From Pseudomonas sp. Irchel s3h17 (GTDB lineage Bacteria > Pseudomonadota > Gammaproteobacteria > Pseudomonadales > Pseudomonadaceae): a stretch of DNA of 64,000 nucleotides. The translations under genes and the position numbers were made by a program. Positions within the stretch are counted from its first letter, which is position 1, and every line of letters begins with the position of its first letter. The notes below the pieces were generated by a model. The model did no database searches. It was not told where the DNA came from and saw only the letters and a program-made list of their open reading frames with translations. Positions 27,304 through 35,111 of this stretch are shown piece after piece. The stretch spans positions 178,459 through 242,458 of the forward strand of contig NZ_FYDL01000008.1 in NCBI RefSeq assembly GCF_900187505.1, read 5' to 3'.

Positions 27304-29712
27304 TTAGTTTGCCAGTTTGTACGCGATCACATAGTCGCCCATCTTGGTTCCCAGGGAACCGTGACCACCGACCACCAGCAGTACGTATTGCTGGCCGTCC
27401 TTGCCGGTGTAGGTCATGGGGGTGGCTTGGCCGCCGGCCGGCAGGCGTGATTTCCACAGTTCCTTGCCGGTGTTGACGTCGTAGGCGCGCAGGTATTGGT
27501 CCAGGGTGCCGCTGAGGAAGCCCACGCCACCGGCGGTGACGATCGAGCCGCCCATGCTTGGCACGCCGATGGGCAGGCCGATTGGCAGTGGCGAGCTGTC
27601 GCGGCTGGTGCCGTTCTTGCGTTTCCACACCACTTTGCCGGTGGTCAGGTCGATGCCGGCCACGTAGCCCCAGGCCGGCGCCTGGCACGGTACGCCGATC
27701 GGCGACATGAACGGGTGCATGATCACCGCGTAAGGCGCGCCCGTGTTGGGTTGCACGCCAGCGGTCTCGCTCTCGCGCTTGCTGCCTTCCGCCACTTGGG
27801 CACGGGGCACCATTTTCGAGACGAAGGCCATGTAGTTCGGGCTGGTGAACAGCATCTGGCGCACCGGGTCGACGGAGACGCCGCCCCAGTTGAACACACC
27901 GACGTTACCCGGATAGATCAGGCTGCCCTGTTCCGACGGCGGGGTGTACTGGCCGTCGTAACGCAGTTCCTTGAACTGGATGCGGCACAGCATCTGGTCG
28001 AACGGGCTGGCGCCCCACATGGCTTTTTCAGTCAGGTCCGGAGCCAGCAGGTTCAGGTCCGAACGCGCCTGGGTCGGGGCGGTACGGTCGCCAGGCACCG
28101 CGCCTTGTGGCGCGGCGACCTCGCGAATCGGCACGATCGGCGTACCGTCGCGACGGTCGAGCACGTACAGGCTGCCCTGTTTGGTCGGTGCGATCAGCGC
28201 CGGCTTGATGCCATCGGCGGTTTTCATGTCCAGCAGCGTCGGCTGGCTGCCGACGTCCATGTCCCACAGGTCATGGTGGGTGAACTGATAGTTCCAGCGC
28301 ACCTTGCCGCTGGCCAGGTCCAGCGCGACGATGCCAGCGCTGAATTTCTCGGCGCCCGGGGTACGGTCGGCGCCCCATTGGTCAGGGGTCTGGTTGCCCA
28401 GAGGCAGGTAGACCATGCCCAGCTTCTCATCGACGCTGGCCAGGGACCACATGTTGGCCGAGTTGCGGCTGTACTGCTCGCCCGCCGGCAAAGGCTCGGT
28501 GGCGTCTGGTTTGTCGCTGTCCCAGTTCCACACAAGGTGACCGTCACGCACATCAAAGGCGCGGATCACACCGGAGGGCTCGTTGGTCGACTCGTTATCG
28601 GTGACGTGGCCACCCATGATCACCAGGTCGCGAGTGATCGCGGCAGGCGAGGTGGAGTAGTAGCCGCCCGGGGTGAACGGGCCGATGCCCTGGGTCAGGT
28701 CAACCACGCCTTGATTGCCGAAGCCTTCGCAGAGTTTGCCGGTGTCGGCGTTCAGGGCGATCAGGCGTGCATCGGCGGTTGGCAGGTACAGGCGACGCGG
28801 GCAGGCCTGGGCAACGGCCTTGCCGGCGTCGGAGATGACGGCGGTCGAGGTATCTGCCTTGGCGTAGGCATTCTCGTCATAGTAGGAAACGCCACGGCAG
28901 GTCATGTGGGCGAAGCCCTTGAAGCCCACCGGGCTCTTGATCTGCGGGTCGAAGCGCCAGATTTCCTTGCCGGTATCCGGGTCCAGTGCCAGCACCTTGC
29001 TGTGGGCGGTGCAGGCATAGAGCATGCCGTTGGCCTTGAGCGGGGTGTTCTCGTTGGTCAGTTCCACCGGGTCACCGGCGGTCGGCAGGTCGCCTGTGCG
29101 GATGCGCCAGGCTTCCTGCAGCTGGCCAACGTTGTCCGGGGTGATCTGCTTGAGTGGCGAGTAGCGGTCGCCGAACTCGGTACGGCCATAGGCCTGCCAG
29201 TCGCCATCGGGCATTTGCGGCGCGGTACTGCTCATGTCGGCGCTGTCGCGACCCAGTTCACCGAGGATTTCACCCGGGTGGGTGAACTGGCTGGCCAGGG
29301 CCGTGGCCCCCGCCAGCACCACGGCCACGCTCAGCGCGCCGGTGCCCAGCGGTGCAGCGCCATTGCGCAGCAGCGGGCGGCGGAACCATGGCAGCAGCAT
29401 CACCACGCCCAGGGCGAACCACAGTGACAGGCGCGGCACCAGTTGCCACCAGTCCAGGCCCACCTCCCACAGTGACCACGCGGTACTGGCCAGCAGCACC
29501 AGTGCGTACAGGCCCAGGGCCGCACGATGGCCGGCGAGCAGCAGAATGCCGGTCAGTACCAGGCCGGTGCCGGCCAGCAGGTAGTACAGCGAGCCGCCGA
29601 GCAGGCTCAGCTTGATCCCCCCGGCCAGCAAGGCCAGGCCCATGAGTAGCAGCACAATGCCGAGCAGGCTCGGCATCAGGCGGCTTGGACTTGAAGCACC
29701 TTCAGTGCTCAT
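27304..29712 (-). CDS. gcd: Membrane-bound PQQ-dependent glucose dehydrogenase
   Basis: Gcd oxidises glucose to gluconolactone on the periplasmic side and passes electrons to ubiquinone. The 802 residues have five N-terminal membrane segments within the first 150, then an eight-bladed PQQ propeller with W-motif repeats (DGDWQAYGRTEFGDRYSPLKQI, KEIWRFDPQ, GKVRWNYQFTHHDLWDMD). The C-terminal signature runs PIGVPSMGGSIVTAGGVGF. It belongs to the glucose/quinate/shikimate dehydrogenase family; the OprB porin gene directly upstream (89 bp) supports a sugar substrate. This is the first step of the periplasmic glucose route that gives gluconate and acidifies the medium. Confidence 0.94.
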   Translation of the reverse strand: MSTEGASSPSRLMPSLLGIVLLLMGLALLAGGIKLSLLGGSLYYLLAGTGLVLTGILLLAGHRAALGLYALVLLASTAWSLWEVGLDWWQLVPRLSLWFALGVVMLLPWFRRPLLRNGAAPLGTGALSVAVVLAGATALASQFTHPGEILGELGRDSADMSSTAPQMPDGDWQAYGRTEFGDRYSPLKQITPDNVGQLQEAWRIRTGDLPTAGDPVELTNENTPLKANGMLYACTAHSKVLALDPDTGKEIWRFDPQIKSPVGFKGFAHMTCRGVSYYDENAYAKADTSTAVISDAGKAVAQACPRRLYLPTADARLIALNADTGKLCEGFGNQGVVDLTQGIGPFTPGGYYSTSPAAITRDLVIMGGHVTDNESTNEPSGVIRAFDVRDGHLVWNWDSDKPDATEPLPAGEQYSRNSANMWSLASVDEKLGMVYLPLGNQTPDQWGADRTPGAEKFSAGIVALDLASGKVRWNYQFTHHDLWDMDVGSQPTLLDMKTADGIKPALIAPTKQGSLYVLDRRDGTPIVPIREVAAPQGAVPGDRTAPTQARSDLNLLAPDLTEKAMWGASPFDQMLCRIQFKELRYDGQYTPPSEQGSLIYPGNVGVFNWGGVSVDPVRQMLFTSPNYMAFVSKMVPRAQVAEGSKRESETAGVQPNTGAPYAVIMHPFMSPIGVPCQAPAWGYVAGIDLTTGKVVWKRKNGTSRDSSPLPIGLPIGVPSMGGSIVTAGGVGFLSGTLDQYLRAYDVNTGKELWKSRLPAGGQATPMTYTGKDGQQYVLLVVGGHGSLGTKMGDYVIAYKLAN

Positions 29713-29801
29713 AGTGCGATTCTCCGTGACGTTTCAAGTAGTCCCGCGCCTGTTCACTGTAGATGACGAACAGGCGTGGGCAGGGTTCGGTTACTGCGGG
29801 T

Positions 29802-31184
29802 CTAGAAGGACGACTGCACCTTGATCCCGCCGATCAGTGCGTCGTCGACCTCATTCACGCCACCCGGGTGGCGGATGTATTGCAGGTTTGGGCGCACGGT
29901 CAGCCAGTTTGTGACGTGCACGCCGTAATAGAGCTCGGCGCTGTATTCGGTGTCTTGCGGCGGCAGATACGCCGGGTCGTCGTAGTCGAAGGCAGCGTGG
30001 GCCTGGTTGCTCGCCTCGGCGTTCTTGCGGTAGGCCGGGTTGACGTGGACCCGGGCGATGGCTGCGCCGATGTCGTCCTTGGCACGGGCATCGAACAGGC
30101 CTTTGTAGACGACGCCGGCCTGGACGTAGTTATCGATGGCGTTGGTTTTCTTGTCGTGCATCGTGCCGTTGGCGAACACGCTCAGGCCGCGCGAGTGGTC
30201 GCTGGCAACGCTGGTCAATTGTTGCTGGATACCTAGCCACAAGCCGTGCTTGCTCGATGCGCTGCGGTACGCCTCGCCACTCAAGGCCGCCGGCTGGCCG
30301 TTGCTGTCCTTGTAGACATCGCTGGCGCTGGCACTGCTGTAGTAGTAACCGGCGCGGTATTCGCCTGGCAGGTCATTGAGTGTCGGCGTCCATACCAGCT
30401 CCACCGGCACGACGGTGCCCTGGGTGCCGCTGCCGCTGAGCTTGAAGCCGTTGTCCTTGTCCAGGTTCGAGGGGTTCTGCTCATAGGCCCCGATTTGCGC
30501 GTACAGCTCGGGTGTCAGGTGATACTTGACCCGCAGTGCCCATTGGCTGACCGGCCAGTTGTACCAGATGCCTCCGGCCCAGTTGCCGACCTGGGAGCCA
30601 CAGAACGCCAGGTTCTGGAAGTCACAGGGGAAGCTGTTGAAGTCTTCGCCCTCGCCAAAGCGGCCGGCCTTGATGTCGAGTTTTTCATCGAGGAATTTCT
30701 GCTGGTACCACATCTGCGTCAGGCGCGTGGTCTGGCCACGCCCCCAGACTTCCTGGGCCGAGGTGAAGCCACCGACCCGCGGATCGTTGATCCGGTCGTT
30801 GCTGATGTTGTTGCCGCTGCGCTTGGTGATGGTCAGTTGAAACTCGGCATCGTTCCAGCCGAGGATCTTTTGCAGGTCCAGGTGGCTGCCGAAGGCGAAC
30901 TGGTCGCTGTAGCGCGCGGTGCGGTCCTGGTCGTAGCCGCCGTGCAGGTTGCTGCCCATTTCGCCGGTGTAGTCGACTTTGAAGTCGTAACCTTGTTCCG
31001 CCAGTTCGCTGCGTGTGCCGTTCCAGTCACCGAGCATCCACGGCGACTCGCTATCGAAGGCCGGGGCGGCATGGGTGCAGGTGGCGAGGCCCAGGGCGGT
31101 GAGGCCACTGAGCAGGCTCAGGGCATTTCGGCGGGCAATCGCTGTTGAGACAGCGCTGTCTTGTGAGGTCTGAAGGTCAGGCAT
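29802..31184 (-). CDS. OprB family carbohydrate porin
   Basis: A 460-residue outer-membrane barrel: signal peptide cleaved near THAAPAF, then the OprB hallmark SPWMLGDWNGTRSELAEQGYDF, many alternating beta strands and a C-terminal Phe (KVQSSF). OprB porins let glucose and other sugars into the periplasm. The start used is ATG 31184; an in-frame TTG at 31232 would add 16 residues. The long n-region before the hydrophobic core (MPDLQTSQDSAVSTAIARR) leaves some doubt. It precedes gcd on the same strand, giving a glucose entry and oxidation unit, with a possible operator at 31238-31262. Confidence 0.92.
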   Translation of the reverse strand: MPDLQTSQDSAVSTAIARRNALSLLSGLTALGLATCTHAAPAFDSESPWMLGDWNGTRSELAEQGYDFKVDYTGEMGSNLHGGYDQDRTARYSDQFAFGSHLDLQKILGWNDAEFQLTITKRSGNNISNDRINDPRVGGFTSAQEVWGRGQTTRLTQMWYQQKFLDEKLDIKAGRFGEGEDFNSFPCDFQNLAFCGSQVGNWAGGIWYNWPVSQWALRVKYHLTPELYAQIGAYEQNPSNLDKDNGFKLSGSGTQGTVVPVELVWTPTLNDLPGEYRAGYYYSSASASDVYKDSNGQPAALSGEAYRSASSKHGLWLGIQQQLTSVASDHSRGLSVFANGTMHDKKTNAIDNYVQAGVVYKGLFDARAKDDIGAAIARVHVNPAYRKNAEASNQAHAAFDYDDPAYLPPQDTEYSAELYYGVHVTNWLTVRPNLQYIRHPGGVNEVDDALIGGIKVQSSF

Positions 31185-31237
31185 AAAGAAGAAATTCGGG
31201 TCTTTTTCTATAGGAGAGAGCGGAACGCGCAAGGGGG

Positions 31238-31262
31238 TGAAACGCTCGGGAGAAACGTTTCA
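31238..31262 (-). promoter_or_regulatory. Candidate LacI-family/PtxS-like operator upstream of oprB-gcd
   Basis: TGAAACG and CGTTTCA face each other over 11 bp, and the right half is itself the 10-bp palindrome GAAACGTTTC. LacI-family operators have a central CG in such palindromes, and I recall the PtxS site as TGAAACCGGTTTCA. It lies 54-78 bp before the oprB ATG. Confidence 0.4.
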
Positions 31263-31462
31263 GCTTGAGGGCGCAAGGATAATGATCTGTTACAAATAGA
31301 GAAAGGGCTTTTCTCGACATGAATCCTTTCGGATTCGGTAACAGTCAGCCGGGGAGGAAACATCGCCTAGAGTTAAGGCTGTGCCGCACAGAATCCTTCC
31401 ACCGCCGGGCCCCCTCGGCTAAGGTGCGCGCCTTCCTTACTTTCTTTGTTCAAAGGCCCGGC

Positions 31463-31693
31463 ATGACCGAACACAACACCAACCCGCTGCACGGCGTGAC
31501 GCTTGAGCAGATTCTCAATGCGCTGGTCCAACACTACGAGTGGTCGGGGTTGGCCGAGCGTATCGATATTCGTTGTTTCAAGAGCGATCCCAGCATCAAG
31601 TCGAGCCTGACCTTCCTGCGCAAGACGCCGTGGGCTCGTGAGAAAGTCGAAAAGCTCTACGTGAAACTGATGCGCACCAAACGTCCGCTCTAA
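31463..31693 (+). CDS. VF530 family protein (DUF2132)
   Basis: A 76-residue protein that fits the small VF530 DNA-binding-fold family: [21 protein letters not shown], then INIRCF-like [29 protein letters not shown]. Family members are compact helical proteins found as single-domain genes in many gamma-proteobacteria, of unknown job. ATG 31463 matches the family start; an upstream in-frame ATG at 31319 adds unrelated residues. It stands 9 bp before the Pr6Pr gene and is probably co-transcribed with it. Confidence 0.85.
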   Translation: MTEHNTNPLHGVTLEQILNALVQHYEWSGLAERIDIRCFKSDPSIKSSLTFLRKTPWAREKVEKLYVKLMRTKRPL

Positions 31694-31702
31694 GGAAGAT
31701 CG

Positions 31703-32374
31703 ATGCCTGTCGAGCTGACTCGAGGCTCTCCCACCGGGAGCGGTTTTATCCGTCTGGCTGCCGTGCTTGGCTGGTTGGGCCTGAGCATCCAGATGTACCT
31801 GGTGTTGTACGGGCGCTGGAGCGTCGAGGCCAGCTTGCTGGGCGGACTGGTGAGTTACTTCAGTTTCTTCACGGTGTTGACCAACACCCTGGTGGCGGCG
31901 GTGCTGACCTGTGCCGTGACCTCGCGGCAGTCCAGGGGCCGGCGCTGGCTGTTGCAACCTTGGGTCAGCAGCGGCATCGCCGTGAGCATTGCCGTGGTCG
32001 GCCTGGCCTACAACCTGTTGTTGCGGCACTTGTGGCACCCGCAGGGCTGGCAGTTCGTGGCTGACGAATTACTGCACGACATCATGCCGTTGGTGTTCTT
32101 GCTGTACTGGTGGCGCTGCGTGCCCAAGGGCACCCTGCACCTGGGGCACATCGGGTTGTGGGTGATCTACCCGCTGCTGTATTTCGCCTACGTCATGCTG
32201 CGCGGGCATTCGCTGGGGTGGTATCCGTACCCGTTCATCGACGTCGACACGCTGGGGTATGCCCAGGTGTTCATCAATGCCGCAGGGGTATTGCTGGGTT
32301 TTGTGCTGATGGCGCTGCTGGTGATGGGACTGGATCGCTGGTGCGGGCGGCGGGGTACGGCCCGAGGCCGGTAG
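31703..32374 (+). CDS. Pr6Pr family membrane protein
   Basis: A 223-residue protein with six predicted membrane segments and the Pr6Pr (FAR-17a/AIG1-like) pattern: LVSYFSFFTVLTNTLV, LLRHLW, HDIMPLVFLLYWW and YPLLYFAYVMLRG with WYPYPFID. The conserved Thr/Asn and His in TLTN and HD positions match the AIG1 hydrolase-like group, but activity in bacteria is unknown. Preceded by AAGGAAG eight bases before ATG. Second gene of a small unit with the VF530 gene. Confidence 0.82.
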   Translation: MPVELTRGSPTGSGFIRLAAVLGWLGLSIQMYLVLYGRWSVEASLLGGLVSYFSFFTVLTNTLVAAVLTCAVTSRQSRGRRWLLQPWVSSGIAVSIAVVGLAYNLLLRHLWHPQGWQFVADELLHDIMPLVFLLYWWRCVPKGTLHLGHIGLWVIYPLLYFAYVMLRGHSLGWYPYPFIDVDTLGYAQVFINAAGVLLGFVLMALLVMGLDRWCGRRGTARGR

Positions 32375-32419
32375 TGCCGCCGATGCTGCCCACCCTCAAT
32401 CAAATGTCAGTGTTGCCCC

Positions 32420-32543
32420 GTGGCGAGCGAGCTTGCTCGCGCTGGGGAGCGAAGCGCCCCCGACAAGGCGCTTGCAGGTCTTCAGATAGAACCCGGTGAG
32501 TGGTTTTGGGGCTGCTGCGCAGCCCAGCGCGAGCAAGCCACAG
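32420..32543. repeat. REPIN with a deleted right arm
   Basis: Left arm GTGGCGAGCGAGCTTGCTCG is complete. The right arm reads GCGCGAGCAAGCCACAGG and lacks the CTCGCTCG step present in its sister copy at 63653-63784. Inner sequences (CGACAAG, GCAGG, GGTTTTGGGGCTG) match that copy closely. Confidence 0.8.
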
Positions 32544-32611
32544 GGGTGAGTGTTCGCTAGTCCTCTGTGTGGCGAGAGCAAAGACCGTTAGCGGGAGCGG
32601 GCTGGCGACGA

Positions 32612-33397
32612 TCAGGCTTCGTCGCTGTCTCCCAGCCGCCAGTAGCCGACGGCCTTGACCCGCTGCTCGTCCAGGCCATGCTCATCGAGCAGTACCCGGC
32701 GAACCTGCCGCGAGGCTTTGCTTTCCGTGGCGACCCAAGCATACAGATTGCCCTTGGGCAGCTGCAGTTGTTTGACCGTGGCCAGCAGGTTGTCCTTGCC
32801 CGCTTCACGCAGCACCCAAATGACATTGACCTGGGCTGCGCTAGTCAGGGCTTGCTGCTCGGCAGCATTTTCCACTTCGACCACTACCAGCGCGCATCGG
32901 TTGGCCGCCAGGCCTTCCAGGCGCCGGGCGATGGCGGGCAGGGCGGTTTCGTCACCGATCAGCACGTAGCTGTCGAAGATGTCCGGGACCACCATCGAGC
33001 CGCGCGGCCCTCCGATATGCAGGCACTGACCGGGTTTGGCCTGTGCCGCCCATGTCGCGGCAGGGCCGTCGCCGTGCAGGACGAAGTCGATGTCCAGTTC
33101 CAGCGTGTCCAGGTCATAACGGCGGGGCGTGTAGTCGCGCATCGCAGGCATCGCCCCGTGGTCCTTGCCGGCGCCCAGCACCAGGGTTTCCAGTGTTGCG
33201 TGCTCCGCGGCGGTTTGCGGGAAAAACAGTTTGACGTGGTCGTCGGTTCCCAGGCTGACAAACCCCGCCAGTTCCGGCCCGCCGAGGGTGATGCGGCGCA
33301 TGCGCGGCGTCAGGTCGACCACCCGCAGCACGTGCAGGCGGCGACGTATGAGTGCGTGGCTGACGCGGTGAATGGTGCTGGCGATCAGTTCGCTCAT
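32612..33397 (-). CDS. Siderophore-interacting protein, YqjH-like NADPH-dependent ferric reductase
   Basis: A 261-residue flavoprotein of the SIP family. The N-terminal FAD-binding barrel shows TPRMRRITLGG, DDHVKLFFP and YTPRRYD (the FAD-binding RxY pattern). The C-terminal NAD(P)-binding part contains DSYVLIGDETALPAIARRLE and a final GYWRLGDSDEA, as in YqjH and ViuB. These enzymes reduce ferric siderophores to release iron. Its start overlaps the PadR-type regulator gene by 4 bp. In E. coli the equivalent yqjI gene product represses yqjH, so the pair here is a compact regulator-reductase operon. Confidence 0.9.
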   Translation of the reverse strand: MSELIASTIHRVSHALIRRRLHVLRVVDLTPRMRRITLGGPELAGFVSLGTDDHVKLFFPQTAAEHATLETLVLGAGKDHGAMPAMRDYTPRRYDLDTLELDIDFVLHGDGPAATWAAQAKPGQCLHIGGPRGSMVVPDIFDSYVLIGDETALPAIARRLEGLAANRCALVVVEVENAAEQQALTSAAQVNVIWVLREAGKDNLLATVKQLQLPKGNLYAWVATESKASRQVRRVLLDEHGLDEQRVKAVGYWRLGDSDEA

Positions 33398-33957
33398 TCG
33401 GCGTGCTCCTGAGGGCCGTCAACGATGGCCTTGGCGGTGTTATTGAGCAGGTCACGTACCCGCAGGATTTCTGCCGGGCTCCAGCGCCCGTGATGCATCT
33501 GCAGGGCATGGCGCAGGTTGTGCACCGCTTCGTGGATCTCGGCGGGGCGGTCGTGGCCGCGCAATGAGCGCTTGCTCACCTCGATGCGCATGCGCACGCC
33601 GTCCAGGGCGATGGCCTGTTCGCTCAATGACAGGCGCCCGGCCTCGGTGATGGCGTAGCGTTTTTTTCCGCCAGCGGCATCGCCCAGGATCATTTCGCTT
33701 TCTTCAAGGAAGGTCAGGGTCGGGTAGATCACCCCGGGGCTGGGGCTGTAGGCGCCGTCGAACATGCTCTCGATCTGGCGGATCAGGTCGTAGCCGTGAC
33801 ATGGCTGTTCGTTGATCAGCGACAGCAGCAGTAATTTCAGATCGCCAGGGGCGAACACACGGGGGCCGCGTCCTCCACGTTCACGGCCGGGACCTGGGCG
33901 CTTTTCGAAGCCGTCGCGGCCGCCAGTGTGCTCGCGGTGGGAATGATGGTCGCTCAT
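33394..33957 (-). CDS. PadR family regulator, YqjI-like (metal-sensing)
   Basis: A 187-residue PadR-type repressor with a His-rich N-terminal tail (MSDHHSHREH: H4, H5, H7, H10), followed by a Gly/Arg-rich linker. The winged helix (LLLLSLINEQPCHGYDLIRQIE, PSPGVIYPTLTFLEE) and a C-terminal dimerisation helix follow. E. coli YqjI has a metal-binding His/Cys-rich tail in the same place and responds to nickel and iron. Here Cys residues are absent from the tail, so the metal site would be His-based. It is first in the operon with the ferric reductase and sits just behind a perfect palindrome, which fits autorepression. Confidence 0.88.
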   Translation of the reverse strand: MSDHHSHREHTGGRDGFEKRPGPGRERGGRGPRVFAPGDLKLLLLSLINEQPCHGYDLIRQIESMFDGAYSPSPGVIYPTLTFLEESEMILGDAAGGKKRYAITEAGRLSLSEQAIALDGVRMRIEVSKRSLRGHDRPAEIHEAVHNLRHALQMHHGRWSPAEILRVRDLLNNTAKAIVDGPQEHAE

Positions 33958-33988
33958 TTTCCGTTATCTCGTCGTGTTTAGACATAAC

Positions 33989-34004
33989 TTAAGATATATC
34001 TTAA
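33989..34004 (-). promoter_or_regulatory. 16-bp perfect palindrome, probable PadR/YqjI operator
   Basis: TTAAGATATATCTTAA lies 31 bp before the regulator ATG. On the minus strand TTGCGC stands just upstream, so the palindrome would fall between -35 and -10, a typical repressor position. Confidence 0.65.
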
Positions 34005-34508
34005 CTGGGCGCAAGAAATCAGGACCAACGGTGCAAGACCAGCGCAACCCCTTCACGACAACAAGGAGCGGCGGGATCCGGTCGGGAGTGGTGGTTTTTT
34101 GATCGAGGGTCGATCAGAGGAAAACAGTATCGGGTTCACAGTTATCGATTTGGGTTTAGTGCTAACTCTCTAATAGTACGGTTTGGGCCTTTATTTATAG
34201 AGGGGGGGCGACTAGTCTCTTTAAAGTTAAATGGCCGTTGGCCATCTGTGTGGTATTTCGAGCCGATCTGTGTGTCATCTGTCTCTGACGGTTGTTGTTA
34301 TGAGTTGTTGTTTTTCATGATTTTTTCCTTGTCTTCGTGTGTCGGTATAACTACACGAAGGGCGGAACTTGCCTGCTTACTTTAATGGGTGGTTGGTTGA
34401 TCATGTTTCGGCATTGAAAGTTAAGACAAAACGCCATTGCGGCGCATGACTGCTCTTCAGTCTGTTGTCATTTTCAATGATCAAACCCTTTAAAAAGACA
34501 GGTATTGA
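34005..34508. other. AT-rich leader region before the fimbrial operon
   Basis: About 500 bp without a convincing ORF, visibly richer in A and T than the flanks. It holds small inverted repeats (GATCGA-GGG-TCGATC at 34101-34115 and the 8-bp pair at 34333-34360), a G7 run near 34202, and AT-rich stretches such as TTTAAAGTTAAA that could carry promoters. The transcription start of the fimbrial operon should lie here. I see no riboswitch or RNA gene that I recognise. Confidence 0.6.
34333..34360 (+). promoter_or_regulatory. 8-bp inverted repeat in the fimbrial promoter region
   Basis: CTTCGTGT and ACACGAAG separated by 12 bp, about 150 bp before the major pilin ATG. It may be a regulator site or an RNA hairpin in the 5' leader. 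No T tract follows, so a terminator is less likely. Confidence 0.4.
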
Positions 34509-35012
34509 ATGATGTTCAAGAAAATCGCGATTGCTGCTCCATTGGCTGTTCTGGCATTGAGCTCTTCCATGGCGTTTGCTGCAGAAGAAGTACGTAGCTC
34601 CATCAACATCAGCGCCACCATTCCAAGCAAGGTATTCCACGCCCAGCCGGTGAATCCAGACTTCGGTAAAGATGAACAAATGGCCTACAACCTGGTCGAT
34701 GGCACCCTGAGCGCTCTGCGTGCGGCTTACGATATCCGGCACACCAACGGCTCGGTCGGTGCTTACGTGGAGGGTGGCCCGCAACCTTTGTTCAACGGTG
34801 CCAACAACATCGAGCTGACCTACACCTTCAATGGCGTAACCTTGACCGGCGCGTCTGAAGAAGTGGTAGGCGATGCCGAGTCCAACGGGGGCATGCGGGC
34901 TGATCTGGTGATTGCCGCAGCCAAGCCAACAGCCACTCAGACAGGTCTTTATACGGCCAATCCGGTTGTGATTTTCGATGCCATCCCGCGCGTCTCTCCG
35001 GTTACGAATTAA
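34509..35012 (+). CDS. CS1-type (alpha) fimbrial major subunit
   Basis: A 167-residue pilin of the CS1/CFA-I (CooA, CblA, CfaB) class. The signal peptide is residues 1-24 ending in SSMAFA, then mature AEEVRSSINISATIPSKVF. The middle has LRAAYDIRHTNGSVGAYVEGGP, and the end LVIAAAKPTATQTGLYTANPVVIFDAIP is the beta-strand end typical for this family. There is no cysteine in the mature chain, which is usual for CS1 pilins. First gene of the operon pilin-usher-adhesin-chaperone-pilin-adhesin. A hairpin follows it, which may raise its mRNA share. Confidence 0.88.
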   Translation: MMFKKIAIAAPLAVLALSSSMAFAAEEVRSSINISATIPSKVFHAQPVNPDFGKDEQMAYNLVDGTLSALRAAYDIRHTNGSVGAYVEGGPQPLFNGANNIELTYTFNGVTLTGASEEVVGDAESNGGMRADLVIAAAKPTATQTGLYTANPVVIFDAIPRVSPVTN

Positions 35013-35048
35013 GGTTTTTCTTTGTTCGTTAACGCTTGAGGCTTAACG

Positions 35049-35075
35049 GTCGACGGGTAATCACTACCTGTCGAT
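35049..35075 (+). terminator. Hairpin between major pilin and usher genes
   Basis: GTCGACGGGTA / TACCTGTCGAT with a 5-base loop (two G-T pairs), followed by CGTGTTTAAC. There is no clean T run, so partial termination or 3' protection of the pilin message is more likely than a full stop. Confidence 0.5.
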
Positions 35076-35111
35076 CGTGTTTAACGCACTTATCTTCAGA
35101 GTATTTCGTTC

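Noticed and set aside
27496..29427. Long open frame of about 640 codons opposite gcd
   Set aside because: It is an antisense shadow of gcd, low in motif content and rich in His/Ala/Gly/Arg, typical of such shadows.
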